Shown here piece by piece: positions 1 to 12,651 of a stretch of DNA of 64,000 nucleotides (the first letter of the stretch is position 1; each line of letters begins with the position of its first letter). Source of the stretch: Jaltomata sinuosa. Its lineage: Eukaryota; Streptophyta; Magnoliopsida; Solanales; Solanaceae. Made by a program: the position numbers and the translations under genes. Under the pieces are notes generated by a model. It saw only the letters and a list, made by a program, of their open reading frames with translations. It was not told where the DNA came from and did not search any database. Location: positions 1 to 64,000 of the forward strand of contig QJPP01003554.1 of NCBI GenBank assembly GCA_003996215.1. Reading direction: 5' to 3'.

Positions 1-331
1 CCTTAAAAGGTTCTTAGGAGATTTGGTAGTGTTGCGTATGAGTTGGAGTTGCCAACCAATTTAGAAGTGGTTCATCCAGTTTTTCATGTTTCCTTATTGA
101 AGAAGTGTGTTGGCGATCCGACTTTGATTGTGCCTTTAGTGGATGTGGGTGTTAAGGATGAGGCCCATGGATATTCTTGATCATCAGATTCGGAGGTTGA
201 GAAATAAAGAAGTCTCTTCAGTGAAAGTCCTTTGGAGGAACCAGCTAGTTGAGGGAGCTACTTGGGAAGCAAAAGCATCCATGAAAGCCAAGTACCCTCA
301 TCTCTTTCCTTCTAATCTAGTTTTAGCTTGA
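1..331 (+). pseudogene. Integrase C-terminus and chromodomain, broken (E1)
   Basis: The first part encodes the conserved segment around VHPVFHVSLLKKCVGDP, typical of the integrase C-terminal region in Tekay-type elements. A small deletion near 160-170 shifts the frame. The remaining 62-residue reading from 143 then carries the chromodomain core (RRLRNKEVSSVKVLWRN, then EGATWE and KYPHLFPS). In chromoviruses this domain is thought to guide integration to heterochromatin. The protein is truncated by the window edge and frameshifted, so it is not functional. Confidence 0.85.
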
Positions 332-565
332 GGTAATAGTTTCCTCCTTAGTATGTCCTTCCGATTCTATTCCATCAGCTTCTCTCATGATCCTAGCATG
401 CATCCATATTTTTCGAAGTTAGTCCAGTCATGTTTTTAAGTTAAAAGCTCAGTGTTCATGCTTACTCTTCAATTTTCATGTTTTGTTGGTTGGTTTGGTT
501 GTTTTCTCTCCAATTTTCCTTACTTAGTCTTTATTCGAGGGCGAATAATCCTAAGGAAGAGATAT

Positions 566-2725
566 TGTAACAACCCAAAAATCGAATCAGCTTTTAAACT
601 TGGATTTTGAGAATTTCTAAAAGTTCCCATAGATCACAGACATGATTATGGTCCATTGTTTTGGACCACGACCCGTGGTCTAATCCGTGGTTTAAGTGCT
701 TATTTTGCTTCCTCCCAGTTTATTAGTCACTCTATGGATCGTGGTTTAGAACCACGACCCGTCCTGTGATTCGTGGTCATGCTGATCAGAAGACCCTCCA
801 TGAAGGGTCCTAAAAACTACGAGTCAGATGATGACCCGTTATTTTGCTTCACGGGTCATCCTGTTGTCCGTAATTACTAAGGATAAGTGGATCCTCATTC
901 TCTTAAGTTAAAACCATGAGTCACAAGACTGTCCATCATTTCATTTCATGGACCATTAATTGACTCGTGGAATGAAATTTCAGTAGAGTCTCAAAATGGT
1001 TCTAGGAACCACGAGTCCTTTCCACGAGCCGTCATTTTGTTCAATGGTCCGTAGACCCACCCATGGTACCTGAAGCCGAGTCACTTTAGTAGTTTTTCAA
1101 GTATTTTTCCCAAGGGTATTTTTGTAATCCCCTACTCTTTTAAATCCTAAGTGAGGTCATTTTGGACTTTTTTTTAGTAGGGTTTCATCCCTAATTAACC
1201 TAAGTCTTCTCCCAAAACTCTCATTCAATCCAAAAGAAGAAAAGGTCACCATTCTCCAAAATTCGAAGCTCTAAGCTAAGGGTCTCATCTTAAAGCCTCC
1301 ATCGCTCCCTCCCATTCTAGATCAAGAAAGCTTCAAATCAGGTATGTGGGTATTCAATAAGGTATTCTTTCACCCTTATGCCCAAAACCCCCAATTTTTA
1401 TATGGATTTTCATGGATTTCAAATTAGGGTTCTTACCTAATTCTCATGGGTTTTTCTATAAATTGTTTTCTCATGAATCTACTATGAAATCTAATACTAA
1501 ATTGTATGATTTTGCATGGGTTTTTATAAGTGAACTCCTATTTCATAAATTGAAGGCTAAGTATAGCTAATTTTGCATGCATGGATTCATTTAAGCAAAT
1601 TGGGGGATTTGATAGCATGCTTTCATGAATTTCAAGTAATTTCATGCCTAGTTCCTATGTTATATGCAAGAGCATGTGGTTTTGAAATTGAACTAGTGCC
1701 ATGCAAGTTTTTATGATATGAATTACTATGCAAGATAAGACACCCGATGTACCATCAATGCTCATGAATCATTTTCTAAAAATAAGGTTTGTGAGTAGTA
1801 TGAAGATCCAGGTTATGAATATGTTATGAACAAGGCCATATTTGACATATAGATATGTCACATGTATGTGAGCCTTGTGTTATATTTTAGGAGTAGTATT
1901 TAGCACCGAGCAATGAGGGTTCCAGATAACCCAAGTCCAAAACTATGTTGCCACCATAGGTTGCCCTCCGTGGCTTATGATAGGATCCTTATGACATGGT
2001 TCTAACCTTGGCAGGTTAGAAAAACCTTCTTCAGTGTGGGTGCATGACACTGGACTCCATGTAGCTCATCATGATTTATGTTGGTTAAGAGAAACTTCTG
2101 TATGATTATTTTCAAGTAATGAAGTTATATGGTATTTTATTTATAAAGTTGACTTCTATTTCATGTCTTATGATTAAATCGTGATATTTACTCATGTTTT
2201 TTCTCAGTATGCATGAACTCAGTTTTAAGCATGTTTTAAGTAAGCCTTTACCATGTTATTGTATAAACTCACATATTTGGTATATCCTATTATACTGATG
2301 CATATTTTGTGTTGTATCCTCTTATGATACAGATTCAGGTTTCCTCGTTTAGGCTCGTTGCTAGAGACTGCTGGTTATCCAGTGTTGATTGGTGAGTCCT
2401 CATCATCTGAGGACTAGAATGATTCCTAGTTTGTAGGGCCCCTTCATTTCAGTACTTATAGTTAGTTGGGGTCTTGTCTTAGCAACTCATTATGTCTTAT
2501 GTAGAGGCTTTTTAGACATAGTTGGATATTCCTGTTTCATGTTTCAGATTTGATACTCCTAGACCTTTATCTTATATAGTGTTAGTTTGCCTACTTATAT
2601 TGATTTTGTTGTCACTATGTTTTAGTGTGTTTTACCTTAGTTATGCTATGACCAAGGGTTAACTTGGAACTATTTGTAGTCCCGGGTCCCCGTGTTACAT
2701 CTAGGGGTAGCCTTGGGTCATGACA
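566..2725 (+). repeat. 3' LTR of E1
   Basis: The LTR starts with TGTAACAACCC directly after a purine tract and ends in CATGACA, giving TGT...ACA termini. From about 640 to 1075 it holds a series of dyads built on CCACGA/CCGTGG-like words. The section after about 1330 (CAGGTATGTGGG and the run of CCC words after it) aligns by eye with the E6 LTRs at 26280 and 43150. The last 100 bp (CCCCGTGTTACATCTAGGGG) match the ends of the E6 LTRs. No gene is present. Confidence 0.8.
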
Positions 2726-2858
2726 AGGGTCCCTTCTATGATTTACTCTATGAACTGTGAAACAATATGGTCCATAAAAAAAGACCACAGACCCCTAGAA
2801 CAGGTCTACAATATTTCAAGTGTTTCTAAAATACTAATTTAGGATCTGAGGTGTTACA
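2726..2858 (-). repeat. Start of a minus-strand LTR, truncated
   Basis: Read on the minus strand from 2858, the sequence begins TGTAACACCTCAG, a Tekay-type LTR start. It continues for about 130 bp with words such as GGTCTGTGGTC until it meets the right end of E1. E1 therefore seems to have inserted into this older LTR. The other part would lie upstream of the window. Confidence 0.5.
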
Positions 2859-3700
2859 ATTTCCCATAATGTTTATCTAGTGCACAGTGAGTACATGAAC
2901 CTTTTGAGTCCCTCATAATCCTAGCTAGCAACACTATGGCAGCGGGTATATAGAGGTTTCTGACCAAGTAGGAGGCATATGCATCACATGCATCCATTAC
3001 ATCATTTTTATTTGACTTGTATTATTATTGTGTGGAAAGTGATTAAGTGATTGTAAAAGTGACTTTATTACTCTTATTCTGATTTGATTGTGTTTTGAGA
3101 TATCTTAACTTGATTTATTGTTGATCTTAGTTGCTAGTCCATATATGTAGTAGTTTAAATGAGTATTATTTGTTATAAGTTTCATAACATAGAATTTAGG
3201 ATTGACCCTCATTGTCGCTTTGGATTTAGGTTACTTAATCACTTTAGGCTGCTGAGTACACATAGATTCATACTCTCACTTATTTTATTTTTGTACCTTA
3301 TTGTGCAGGTTCTGATTTGGGTACCTCTAGCCAGTGATTCAGTAGCTAATGGGAGTGATTTATTGAGAGCCTAAGGTAGCTGCTTGGATGATCTGCAACC
3401 TTCCTAGATCTCCTTTATGTTTTTATTCCTATCTTTTTCTTTGAGAAATTTTTGATTTTTTGAATTTGTATTCAAATCTTTAGAGGATGGTATTGAAACT
3501 CTAGGTTTTGGGATGGTTGTATGGATTTTTCGCATTTCCTTTAGTATCTATGAAAAAGTGACTTTATGACTTAAATTGGTTTAATTTTTATCTTTCATGT
3601 ATTTATGTTTTGATTCATGATTTAAGTGTTTTGGGTTGGCTTGCCTATAGGTGGGATTGAGATAGGTACCATTACTTCCCTGTTATAGATCTTGCTAAGT
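2859..3700 (+). repeat. Degenerate 3' part of a gypsy 5' LTR (relic E0)
   Basis: AT-rich sequence without genes. Its right end lies immediately before a tRNA-iMet-type primer site at 3701. The segment at 3310-3420 (GCAGGTTCTGATTTGGG onward) resembles the U5 part of Tekay LTRs. The left end is not visible. I infer a plus-strand 5' LTR remnant belonging to the decayed element that follows. Confidence 0.45.
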
Positions 3701-3712
3701 TGGTATTAGAGC
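3701..3712 (+). promoter_or_regulatory. Primer-binding site (tRNA-iMet type), E0
   Basis: TGGTATTAGAGC differs by one base from TGGTATCAGAGC, the complement of the 3' end of plant initiator methionine tRNA. This is the usual minus-strand primer site of Tekay-type gypsy elements. It marks the end of the preceding LTR. Confidence 0.7.
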
Positions 3713-5030
3713 ACTAGGTTAATTTGGTCTCACAAGTACAAGCTAAGTCTAGTAGAGTCTTACGAATCAGTACAGAGATGTCCATTATATATCTTTGAGA
3801 GGTTATAGACTTTAGGAAAAATCCTTTCATTTTTTATTATTATGAATACTTGATTCCATTAGTTACTAAGGTTCTTTATTTCATTCTCTCACATATGGTG
3901 AGAACACGTTTACCATGGCTAGTATTCAAGAGCCTATTCCAGCACACACACATATTGCTTGTGCCATGGCACACAAATGAGGTAGAGGGTGTGGTAAGGG
4001 TCGAGGTGGGGGCAGGGTTAGAGAACATTGCTTTGGTATCTGTATATTTTGCATCAGGTCTTGATATGATGTGTGATTCCTTTTTGTTCCTATTTTTGGT
4101 TCTATTCCAATAAGTGGTGGATCGAGTGTACCTATCATTTGTTGTGGATCCAGTTGAGTTATGATACTTAGGTAGACTAGATTATTCTTTATATGGTAGA
4201 TTTCGATGTGATTTTGGGCATGGATTGTTTTTCTTCATAGCATGTGCTTTTGGAATAAATTCCAAGACAATCACTTTAGCCCTCCTAAGTTCCCCAAGGT
4301 TAGAGTGGATGGGTACCAAGGGATGATACCTGAAGAGGGTGATTTCATTTGTGAAGACTAGGTTGTTAGTTTAGAAGGGTTTTCTCTCTTATTTGGACAA
4401 TTTTTGTAATACTAGTGTTGACTCACCTTTTTGGAGTCGTTACCAGTGGTTAGAGAGGTTTTGGATCTTTTTCCAATGGAACTTCCAAGTGTTTTGGCCA
4501 ATAGGGATATTGATTTTGATATTGTCTTGGATGAAGAACATTTGCCTAACAATCTAGGTTACTATCACATCTTTAACTTATAGAAGAACTAGTTTGACCA
4601 TTTTGGTACTGACTTGGAGTCAGGCATCAACCCATCTCTATTCCTTCCTGTAGGATGGTTCTAATGAAATTGAAGAATTGAAAGATCAATTGCAGGATTT
4701 ATTGAGTAAAGGGTTTATTAGACCCACTGTTTCACCATGGGTACTACTGTGTTATTTGTGAAGAACAAAATATGGGTCTATGAATATTTGAATTGACTAT
4801 TGGCATTTGAAAAAGTGAATATCAAGAATAAGTATCCTATTCCACACATTAATGACTTGTTTGATTAGCTCTAGGGTGATTCGGTGTTTTCCAAGATTGA
4901 TTTGAGGTCAGACTATCATCAGTTGAGGATTAGGGACTCAAACATCCATAAGATAGCTTGTAGGACTTGGTATGGCTTTGTGTCCTTTTGCACATGCAAG
5001 TATATGCAGTCGTACAAGTAATACATGATG
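3713..5030 (+). pseudogene. Decayed gypsy gag-pol relic (protease and RT fragments), E0
   Basis: Translation across all three plus frames shows scattered gypsy motifs in the right order. A protease piece near 4190-4230 reads FDVILGMD-like. An RT N-terminus near 4660-4800 reads IKNKYPIPHINDLFD with many stops, followed by SKIDLRSDYHQLRIRDS near 4890-4940. Most of gag is missing, and the RT ends abruptly near 5000 before the palm motif. This is one of the oldest-looking pieces in the window and cannot encode a protein. Confidence 0.7.
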
Positions 5031-5079
5031 TGAGTCAATTATCATAACCAAGGGATTTGACAAATTGATTAACTAGTTT

Positions 5080-5472
5080 GAATTTTTATGTAATCTATTC
5101 AGTAGGTAACTAGTTTGAATTCTTATGTAGTCACAAGTGATCCTAAGCTAACCCATGGTCTAGCATGTCTAAGAATTTTTGAATAAAATACTAACTGAGC
5201 GGAAGTTAAACTGGTTTAGATGAAATAATCATGGAAAAATAATCCATTAATCTCTGAAGTATAAATATATGTAAAATTCTGAGATAAATACTGACTGCAA
5301 AAGTAGAAACTAATACTATGTCTGAAAGCCTCTATCTGAAGTGAGTTGTTGGGACAAGCCTCCAGCTAACTCTAAAAGTCTAAAAACTATAAATGAATGT
5401 TGGACAAATAAACATAAGTATCGTCCTCGAACTATGAGGACTCACCACTGAGTTTCTGAATAGGAACTGGAG
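5080..5472 (-). repeat. E3 3' LTR, left piece (split by E2)
   Basis: On the minus strand this is the U5 end of a Tekay LTR. The block at 5135-5180 (CACAAGTGATCCTAAGC, then a CCATGG word) is the reverse complement of the segment near 44400-44450 in E6. The block at 5430-5450 (CGAACTATGAGGACTCAC) corresponds to 27255-27275. The last roughly 60 bp of the LTR are replaced by a short duplicated stretch (AACTAGTTTGAATT occurs twice between 5065 and 5125). The LTR resumes at 14988, on the other side of E2. Confidence 0.75.
5468..5472. repeat. Target-site duplication TGGAG of E2, left copy
   Basis: TGGAG at 5468-5472 is repeated exactly at 14983-14987, on both sides of E2. Five bases is the usual duplication made by Ty3/gypsy integrase. 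Confidence 0.9.
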
Positions 5473-7695
5473 TGTCATAACCCAACCTGCCATGAGTGGA
5501 ACCCACCCAAGACCCCCGGATGAGCGAACCAATATCGACCGAAAACTTAACCATTCTAGTAGCTCAAAACTAGTTTACATAAAAAAAACTAACATTCATA
5601 ATCTCAAAACACTAATAAAGTAAGAATCTGCAGAAAAACCTCCCTAGAACCTGAAAGTCACCATACCAAAACATTCTACCAATTGTCTAGAATGCTGGGA
5701 TGCAACCCTAAAAGCAAAAATAGAGTTTCAGTCTGAAACAAGTGGGCTATAACATAGTCATGGATGAAAACAAGGTATCCCGGAAGAACAGCTCACCCTT
5801 GAAACCTGAATTTGCCAAATCTACAAGTGAGGTCGCGTGTCAGCCGCCGAAAGATGTCCTGTACTCACAAAAAGGAAAAGCAAATGCAGCATCAGTACAC
5901 AACCATTGTGTAATGGTAGGATCATTGGCCAGCTCCAATAAACAAGATATGAACAATAAACTAAAGCTGAGTAAAGCCAAGTAAACATGTAAACAAGCCA
6001 ACAGTATAACTAGAATTCAAGTCTATGCCTTAACTTACCGACCATATATAACCAATTAACAGCCAATGAAAAAACAGTGACAATAAACATATGTTATTTT
6101 CACACAACCCAGACCCACCAAAGATCTCTAGGACACCACTATATTCTGAACATGCATTCTCGGTCTACACTAAGACCAACCTCACATTTAAATATAATCA
6201 CCTGGCCTCTCATAGACCATATGCAAAAATCACAAATCAAGAATACAACTCGGTCCACTCATGGAATCATAGAAAGAATACAATCAATGCAAGTAAAGTA
6301 AACCCGTACCAGGCATGGTACCCGAGCCAACCATTATGAATCTCGTACCAGGCATGGTACCCGAGCTAACTCATAAGTATCCCATACACGGCGTGATACC
6401 TGAGCCAACCAATAAGTATCATGTACCAGGTATGGTACCCGAGCCAACCGAATGTCACACAAAATCCAATCAATCAACAAACAATGAATAAAAACATACT
6501 TGTAAACCAACAAGCAACAACACAAGTTTATTTCACAAGACTGATAACCGAATAAGTAGACATTCATAATCACTTTCCCTAAGCATGAAAACTCACACAA
6601 TACTAAGAGGTAGTAAATGAACACATATTGCATATTGGGAAACAAAAACCATCACCTACCTCAAATTACATAGAAGCTCTACTAGACCGGAGTCTTCCCG
6701 TGTTTCGAATCCTGTGCTTGTTCTTGGTCTAAAAATAATTACAAGACACTAAAATCAGTCCACATGGCCTACTAATTACCCAGATTATACAAAATCTCAA
6801 TCCCCAGGCCAAACTATGATAATTCCACCCATTCTCAGGCTTTCCCGCCATTAATTCACCTAAGTCTACCATTTATATGGATACATTTAGAGAATTATGG
6901 CTAATTGATCATAATCCAGCAAAAATAACCAAGACCCAAGAACTTCTACGCCCTAGAATTCTATTTTTTCCCAGATTCTATCATTCCAAGGTCAACCAAA
7001 ACCTTTCCCCAAGTCCACAACTAGGAATTCTAGAATGTAGGAAAGATAGTATTGGGTTAGGGGAGTAGAAACCTTACCTTTGGGACAAAAAACGATGAAA
7101 AACGAGTAAGGTTCACCCAAAATCGCCCTTTCCCTTCTCCAAAATGTTCTTGATGAAAAATGAACATTTTGGAGAAGTTTCTGCATAAATTCCTGGTTCA
7201 GTTTGCTGTAGCAATTTGTACACCGCTATACTGCTGTTGCTATAGAGAAATCGACTAATGTAGCGGTGCTGACCAAAGTTGACTTTCGCTATAGCGTACA
7301 TATTACAGCTATAGTGGTCGCTGCTATGGCACACTGATAGTGCTCATCCTGGGCAAAAACTTGAAAAATCCCAGAAAAGTGTCCATTTTAATAGACCTTA
7401 AATTCCTGACGTTTCAGAATAAACCGTTCACGTCAACCTCAATACCGGGAGTCCTACTTACCCGAATTCACTTCTAAAAAGTCCCTCGGACTTCTATATA
7501 TCTTAGCTAATGGAAAAACTAGATCATAACAAGACACATTACCCAATCCTCACCTGAATTGCCCTAGACCATCCCTTGTTCAGAAAACATCTGAGACTAG
7601 CCTATCCCAGAATTTCCAACTCCCAAACCTGGAAGTTTCCTGACCCAAGACTTGGCACAAATAGTTTACCTATAACGACGGACCCAGTTGTTACA
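5473..7695 (-). repeat. 3' LTR of E2
   Basis: On the plus strand it runs from TGTCATAACCC to GTTGTTACA, so it has TGT...ACA ends on the minus strand. It matches the LTR at 12870-14982 along its length. It contains four copies of a 39-bp repeat (6305-6453) and, near the minus-strand start, dyads based on GCTATAGCGG-like words (7200-7330). Short open readings across the repeat have no protein features. Confidence 0.9.
6305..6453. repeat. 39-bp tandem repeat, four copies (E2 3' LTR)
   Basis: Four units about 39 bp apart, each containing a small inverted repeat of the form GTACCAGGCATGGTAC followed by CCGAGCCAAC. The E2 5' LTR also has four units (13689-13835), while both E4 LTRs have six. The copy number thus looks fixed per family before insertion. 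Confidence 0.9.
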
Positions 7696-7774
7696 ACAGA
7701 TACCAATTTACCCATCGTTCATCCCTGAATGATCAAAACCCAAAAAGATGAAATTAAAGAGGGAAAAATATAGT

Positions 7775-9180
7775 AACTCACTCCTCAAACAAGTGAGGGT
7801 ACTTGTCCCGCATGTCCTTCTTGGTTTCCCAAGTGGATTTCTCAACCAGACGATGCTTCTATTAAACTTTCACAGATTTGATCTCCTTTGTCCTTAGCTT
7901 CCGGATATCCCGATCAAGAATCATAACCGGTTCATATTCGTACTGAAGATCCTTGTCTAGAAATATCTTATCCTATTTAATAATGTATTCTCCATCCCCA
8001 TAGTACCACTTCAACATTGATACATGGAATATTGGATGGACTCCTGATAAACTGGGCGGCAGTGCTAACTTGTGAGCCACCAGCCCTATAATTTCCAGAA
8101 CCTCGAATGGACTAATATACCGAGGGATGAGCTTGCCTTTCTTACCAAAATGCATAACCCCCTTCATTGGTGACACTTTCAATAATACCTGCTCACCAAC
8201 CTGAAAGTCCATGTCCCTGACCTTGTGGTCTGCGTACTCCTTCTACCTGCTCTAGGCTGCTAACAACTTGGTCTTAATGCCTCTTACTTTTTCATGTGCT
8301 TCCCTTACCAAGTCTACGCCCAGAGGCTTCACATCTCCCGCCTAAAACCACCCTATGGGTGATCTAAATCCCCTCCTATACAGGGCATCAAAAGGTGCCA
8401 TGTCGATACATGAGTGGTAGTTGTTATTGTATGAGAACTCACACAATGGTAGAAACTGGTCCTAATGACCCCCAAAGTCAATCACACATGCTCTCAGCAT
8501 GTCTTCCAATACCTGGATTATCCTCTCCGACTGACCGTCTGTCTAAGGATGGAATGATATACTGAACGTGAGTTGAGTGCCCAACTCTTTATGTAACTTA
8601 CCCCAGAACTTAGAGGTAAATTGCATACCCCTGTCTGAAATGATGGACAGTGGTACCCCATGCAGTCTCACAATCTCCTTAACATAGATCGTAGCCAGCT
8701 ACTGCGAATTATAGTCCACCCTGACCAAAATGAAATGAGCTGACTTGGTCAGTCGGTCCACAATGTCCCAAATCGATTCATACCTTCCCAAAGTCTTAAG
8801 AAGACCCACCACGAAATCCATGGCTATCCTTTCCCACTTCCACTCGGGAATGGGCATTCTCTAAAGTAGTCCTATAGGCCTTTGGTGTTCATACTTGACT
8901 TGTTAACAATTCTTGCACTTGGATACAAAATTAGCTTTGTCACTTTTCATCCCAGGCCACCAATAAAGTTGCCTTAAATCCCTGTACATCTTGGTTACGC
9001 CCGGATGAATGCCTCTGTCAACACCTTATGAATTATGTCATCAACCCGAGGAACAAAAATCCTCCCTCTGAAATTCATCACCCCCTAGAGTCCAAAGTGG
9101 CATCCCTGAACTCTCCAGATATTACCTAGCTCCGAAACTTGTTCAATTGTGCATCCTGAAACTACTTGACCTTTATTTCT
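7775..9180 (-). pseudogene. Integrase with C-terminal chromodomain (E2)
   Basis: Minus-strand reading with stops. The remains of the zinc-binding region lie near 8880-8960. The DDE core follows: first Asp near 8815, second in ISDRG near 8635, and Glu in DGQSER near 8535, all three visible. The C-terminal piece (7973-8212) has LLKVSPMKGVMHFGKKGKL. The chromodomain at 7780-7975 has LRTKEIKSVKV and STWE. The codon before TDGQ is TAG where CAG is expected. This enzyme would insert the element's cDNA. Confidence 0.88.
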
Positions 9181-9181
9181 T

Positions 9182-10405
9182 CTATGAAAGTGGATTTGAC
9201 CTCAATACTGGCCAACACCCTACCTGTTTTGAGATGCCCAGTTGCATGAACTTAGATTCTAGATCCTGAATCTCCCTTGAATATGGTTGATTGGACACCC
9301 CCAAACAAGCCAAACTGCCCATGCTAACTGGGTTCTGACTCAATGCATCTGCCACCATATTAGCCTTACCCGGATGATAAAAGATGGTCACATCATAATC
9401 CTTCAACAATTCCATCCACCTCCTCTGCCTCATATTCAAGTCCTTCTAAGTAAATATATGCTGCAAGCTGCGATGATCGGTGAACACTTCACACTTGACA
9501 CTATAGAGATAGTGTCTCCAAATCTTGAGTGCAAAAACCACCGCTGCCAATGCCAAGTCATGGGTTGGATAATTTTTCTCATGAGCCTTAAACTGCCTAG
9601 AGGAATATGCTCTAACATTCCTGTCCTGCATTAACATAGCACCCAAACCCGAATGTGAAGCATCATAATACACAATGAAATTTTTACCTTCAACCGGCAA
9701 TGAAAGAATGGGAGATGTAGTAAGAAGTGTCTTGAGCTTTTGGAAGCTCTCCTCACACTTGTTGGACCACACAAACGGTTCCTCTTTCTGAGTCAACCTT
9801 GTCAAGTGAGAGCGATGGAAACAAAATCCTTGACAAACTGACAGTAGTACCCGGCAAGTCCCACAAAACTCCTCACCTTAATCGTAGAGCTAGACCGAAC
9901 CCAACTCTTAACTGCCTCAATCTTCTAGGGATCCACCATCACCCCCTTTTTTGACACCACGTGCCCTAAGAAGGAGACTGAAGTCAACCAAAATTCACAC
10001 TTGGAGAACTTCGCATAAATTTTCTGGTGCCTCAAGATATCCAACACAATGCAGAGATGCCCAGCATGCTCCTCCCTACTCTTGCATTAGATCAAGATGT
10101 CATCTATAAACACAATGATGAATGAATCCAAATAAGACTTAAATACCCCATTCTTCAAACTCGTGAATGTTGTCGGCATATTGGTCAACCCAAATGACAT
10201 CACTAGATACCGTAATGCCCATACCGAGTTTCTAAATAGTAGTCTTCGGACTGTCCTTGGGCCTAATCTTTAACTGATGATACCCTGACCTTAAGTCAAT
10301 TTTCAAAAACACAGACGCACCCTGAAGTTGTTCAAAGAGATCATCTATACGGGGTAAAGGGTACTTGTTTCGAATGGTAACCTTGTTCAATTGCCTGAAG
10401 TCTAT
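9182..10405 (-). pseudogene. Reverse transcriptase C-terminal part and RNase H (E2)
   Basis: The RT palm motif FIDDIL is visible on the minus strand near 10100. The connection and RNase H domain (9446-9805) has FIVYYDASHSGLGAML with the first catalytic Asp, then FTDHRSLQH. The end of RNase H (9182-9439) has RRWMELLKDYD and YHPGKANMVADALS. Indels break the frame near 9805 and within RT. Together these would make cDNA and degrade the RNA template. Confidence 0.88.
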
Positions 10406-11218
10406 TCACATACGCATACTACCATCCTTCTTTTTCACAAACAAAATTGGAGCACCCCAAGGTGAAGCACTGGGACAGATAAAACCTTTATCTAAGAGTT
10501 CCTGAAGCTGAGTCTTAAGTTCCATTAACTCTACCAGAGCCATGCGATAAGGAGGAATGAAAATTGGGCAAGTGCCCTGCTCTAAGTCAATACAAAAATC
10601 AATGTTTCTATTCGGAGGCATACCAGGAAAATCCGCCAGAAATACCTCCTGAAACTCCAAAACAACTGGAACTAACTCAATTGATGGGTACTCCACACTA
10701 TCGTCCCTGAGATGAGCCAAAAAAGACAAACACCCTCTCTCCACTAGCTTTCTATCCCATACAAATGATATGATCTTAGCCGGCTTAGGCTTGTACACAT
10801 CGTCCCACTCTAGCCTATCCTTACCCGGAATCTCTAGAGCTACAGTCTTGGTATTACAATTCAATACTGCATGATAAGGAGACAACCATGTCATGCCCAA
10901 AATAACATCAAAAACTAATATGTACAGGATGACCAAGTCTACCCAAGTCTGCAACCCCACAAACACCATAGGACAAGTATGATAAACATGAGTCACTATC
11001 ACAGAGTCTAAAACCAGGGTAGAAACATGGATAGGGAAATTAAGGACATCACAAACCAAATCTAGACCTAAGGCAAAATTCACAGACACATAAGAGTAAG
11101 TAGAACCTGGGTCAAATAATACAGAAGTCATCCTATCACAAACAAGAATGGTACTTGTGATCACTGCACCTGATGCCTCGGCCTCAGACTCCCTGGAAAA
11201 GCATAACAGTGAGCTCAA
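10406..11218 (-). pseudogene. Aspartic protease and RT N-terminus, longest intact stretch of E2
   Basis: A 270-codon open stretch. The protease active site reads LFDPGSTYSYVS (residues about 34-45), with DPGS in place of the more usual DSG/DTG. A second conserved block, VFDVILGMTWL, lies at about residues 103-113. The linker contains PVVLEFQEVFLADFPGMPP. The RT N-terminus begins near residue 205 with CPIFIPPYRMA, then KGFICPSASPWGAPILFVKKKDGSMRM, where the frame breaks. The start used here is only the first Met after a stop, not a true start; gag-pol was probably one polyprotein. Confidence 0.88.
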
Positions 11219-11379
11219 TCATAAATCTGAGCAACTTCTATGGCTAGGTGCGCTACTCCCCTACCTGCGCTACCATTTTCTCTATCTCCCCGACCTCCCT
11301 GGATATTACTTCGCCCACCCTATGGATGACCTCTAGCATGGCCACCTCTACCTACTGGAACCACAACCTTAGACTGATG

Positions 11380-12651
11380 CTGAGTCTGATTACCCATCTG
11401 TTTGTGTGGGCACTCCTTCTTAAATGATCCAGATCATCATAATGGAAATATTTGCGATCAAGAGTAGGCCTACTGGTAGATGTGTAAGAAACTCTCTGGC
11501 CTCTAGGAGCTAAGAACTACTGACTATCTCCCGAACGACTACCTCTAGTAGCTGGCAGAGATGACTGAACAAGACGAGCAGAGTACACCTACTGATTATG
11601 GCCCCTGGAGTACGAACCACTAAAATTTCCATTGTTCTGGGGCTTCTTGGCTAACACTTTAGCCTGCCCAACCTGCCTGACCCCTTCTAACTTTTTTACA
11701 TAGTCTGTGACCTCATTAAAGCTCTTCCCTGCTGAAATCATATGCACGGACAACACTTGCCATTCAGTATTCAAACCCTTCACAAACAACTGAATCCTTT
11801 CCTCTTCAGTTCCTAACAACTGAGTAGCAAAATGGGACAAGGCATGAAACTTGGCCTCATATGCTACAACAGACATATTACCCTGCTCAAGAGCCAAAAA
11901 CTCGTCCTTCTTATGATCCCTCAAGGTACGAGGCGCATACTTCTCTAAGAAGAGAGCATGAAACTCCGTCCAAGTATGTGGAGGCAAAATAGATGATCGA
12001 CATTCCATATGAGACCTCCACCATTGCTTAGCATCAGCCTACATCTGAAAAGTGATGAACTCAACCCTATGTCATTGCACAATGCCCATCTTGTGCAGCC
12101 TCTCATAACGGTCCAAGATAAACTCATAAGCATCCTCCTTCTCAATACCCTGAAACATAGGGGGTTTCAGCTTCAAAAATTTAGTCAGCATCTCGTGCTC
12201 ATTTCCTGTCATAACTGGTCGTAGCATTAGATGAAAGAACTCATCAATACCTGACACCTTATGCATCCTAGGAGCCGCTGCAACTGCTAGTTGGGTGCTC
12301 TGAACCAGGTCTGCATTACTCATAGGGGTGGCTCCCGCACCAACCAGTCTGCTAATAAAGCTCTGCACCTGTTGAAATGCTTCAAGCGTGATAGAGGGAA
12401 GTCCTGCACCTCCAGTTGGTGCCGCATACTCCTGTTCTGCACCCTCCTTAACAACAACCTCAAGTTCTTTTTTAACCTAATCCTGAGGTAGGAGAGAGGT
12501 GGCCTCTAGTGCACCTGCAGCTGCTTGAGCTCCACCCCTGGCGGGTGCTGCTCTACCCCCGCCCCCTGCCTCTGCCCCTTCCTCTACCTCTGACAGTTGG
12601 GCCCGCTTCTTAGACCGTAGGTCTTGCTCCATTTTTTCTCGTATTCACCAT
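11380..12651 (-). pseudogene. gag, frameshifted (E2)
   Basis: A probable start codon lies at 12651 on the minus strand, followed by a basic Gly/Arg-rich N-terminus that is frameshifted near 12560. Two open stretches follow. 12072-12368 includes PPMFQGIEKEDAYEF. 11589-12008 includes WTEFHALFLEKYAPRTLRDHKKDEF, EQGNMSVVAYEAKFHALS and ERIQLFVKGL, typical of the retrotransposon gag domain. The zinc knuckle near 11430 is degraded: the Cys positions are Phe and Asp while DLDHLRR remains. Gag would form the virus-like particle. Confidence 0.85.

Larger units (their letters stand above)
1..2725 (+). mobile_element. E1: 3' end of a Tekay/Del-type Ty3-gypsy element
   Basis: The window opens inside the integrase C-terminus of a plus-strand chromovirus. 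The reading passes through a chromodomain to a stop near 331, then about 230 bp of spacer, a purine-rich tract (AAGGAAGAGATAT at 553-565) and an LTR from 566 to 2725. The 5' part lies outside the window, so the target-site duplication cannot be tested; AGGGT at 2726-2730 would be its right copy. The LTR middle resembles those of E3 and E6, placing all three in related families. Confidence 0.85.

Noticed and set aside
2698..2730. GTGTTACA at 2692-2699 as the end of the E1 LTR
   Set aside because: The E6 LTRs continue beyond the same word to GGGCATGAAA, where the target-site duplication proves the end, so E1 most likely ends at CATGACA (2725).
6305..6453. Regularly spaced repeats that resemble a CRISPR array at first glance (also at 13689, 22212 and 46535)
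   Set aside because: The units are contiguous tandem repeats with similar spacers, lie inside LTRs and occur in both LTRs of each element in a plant genome.
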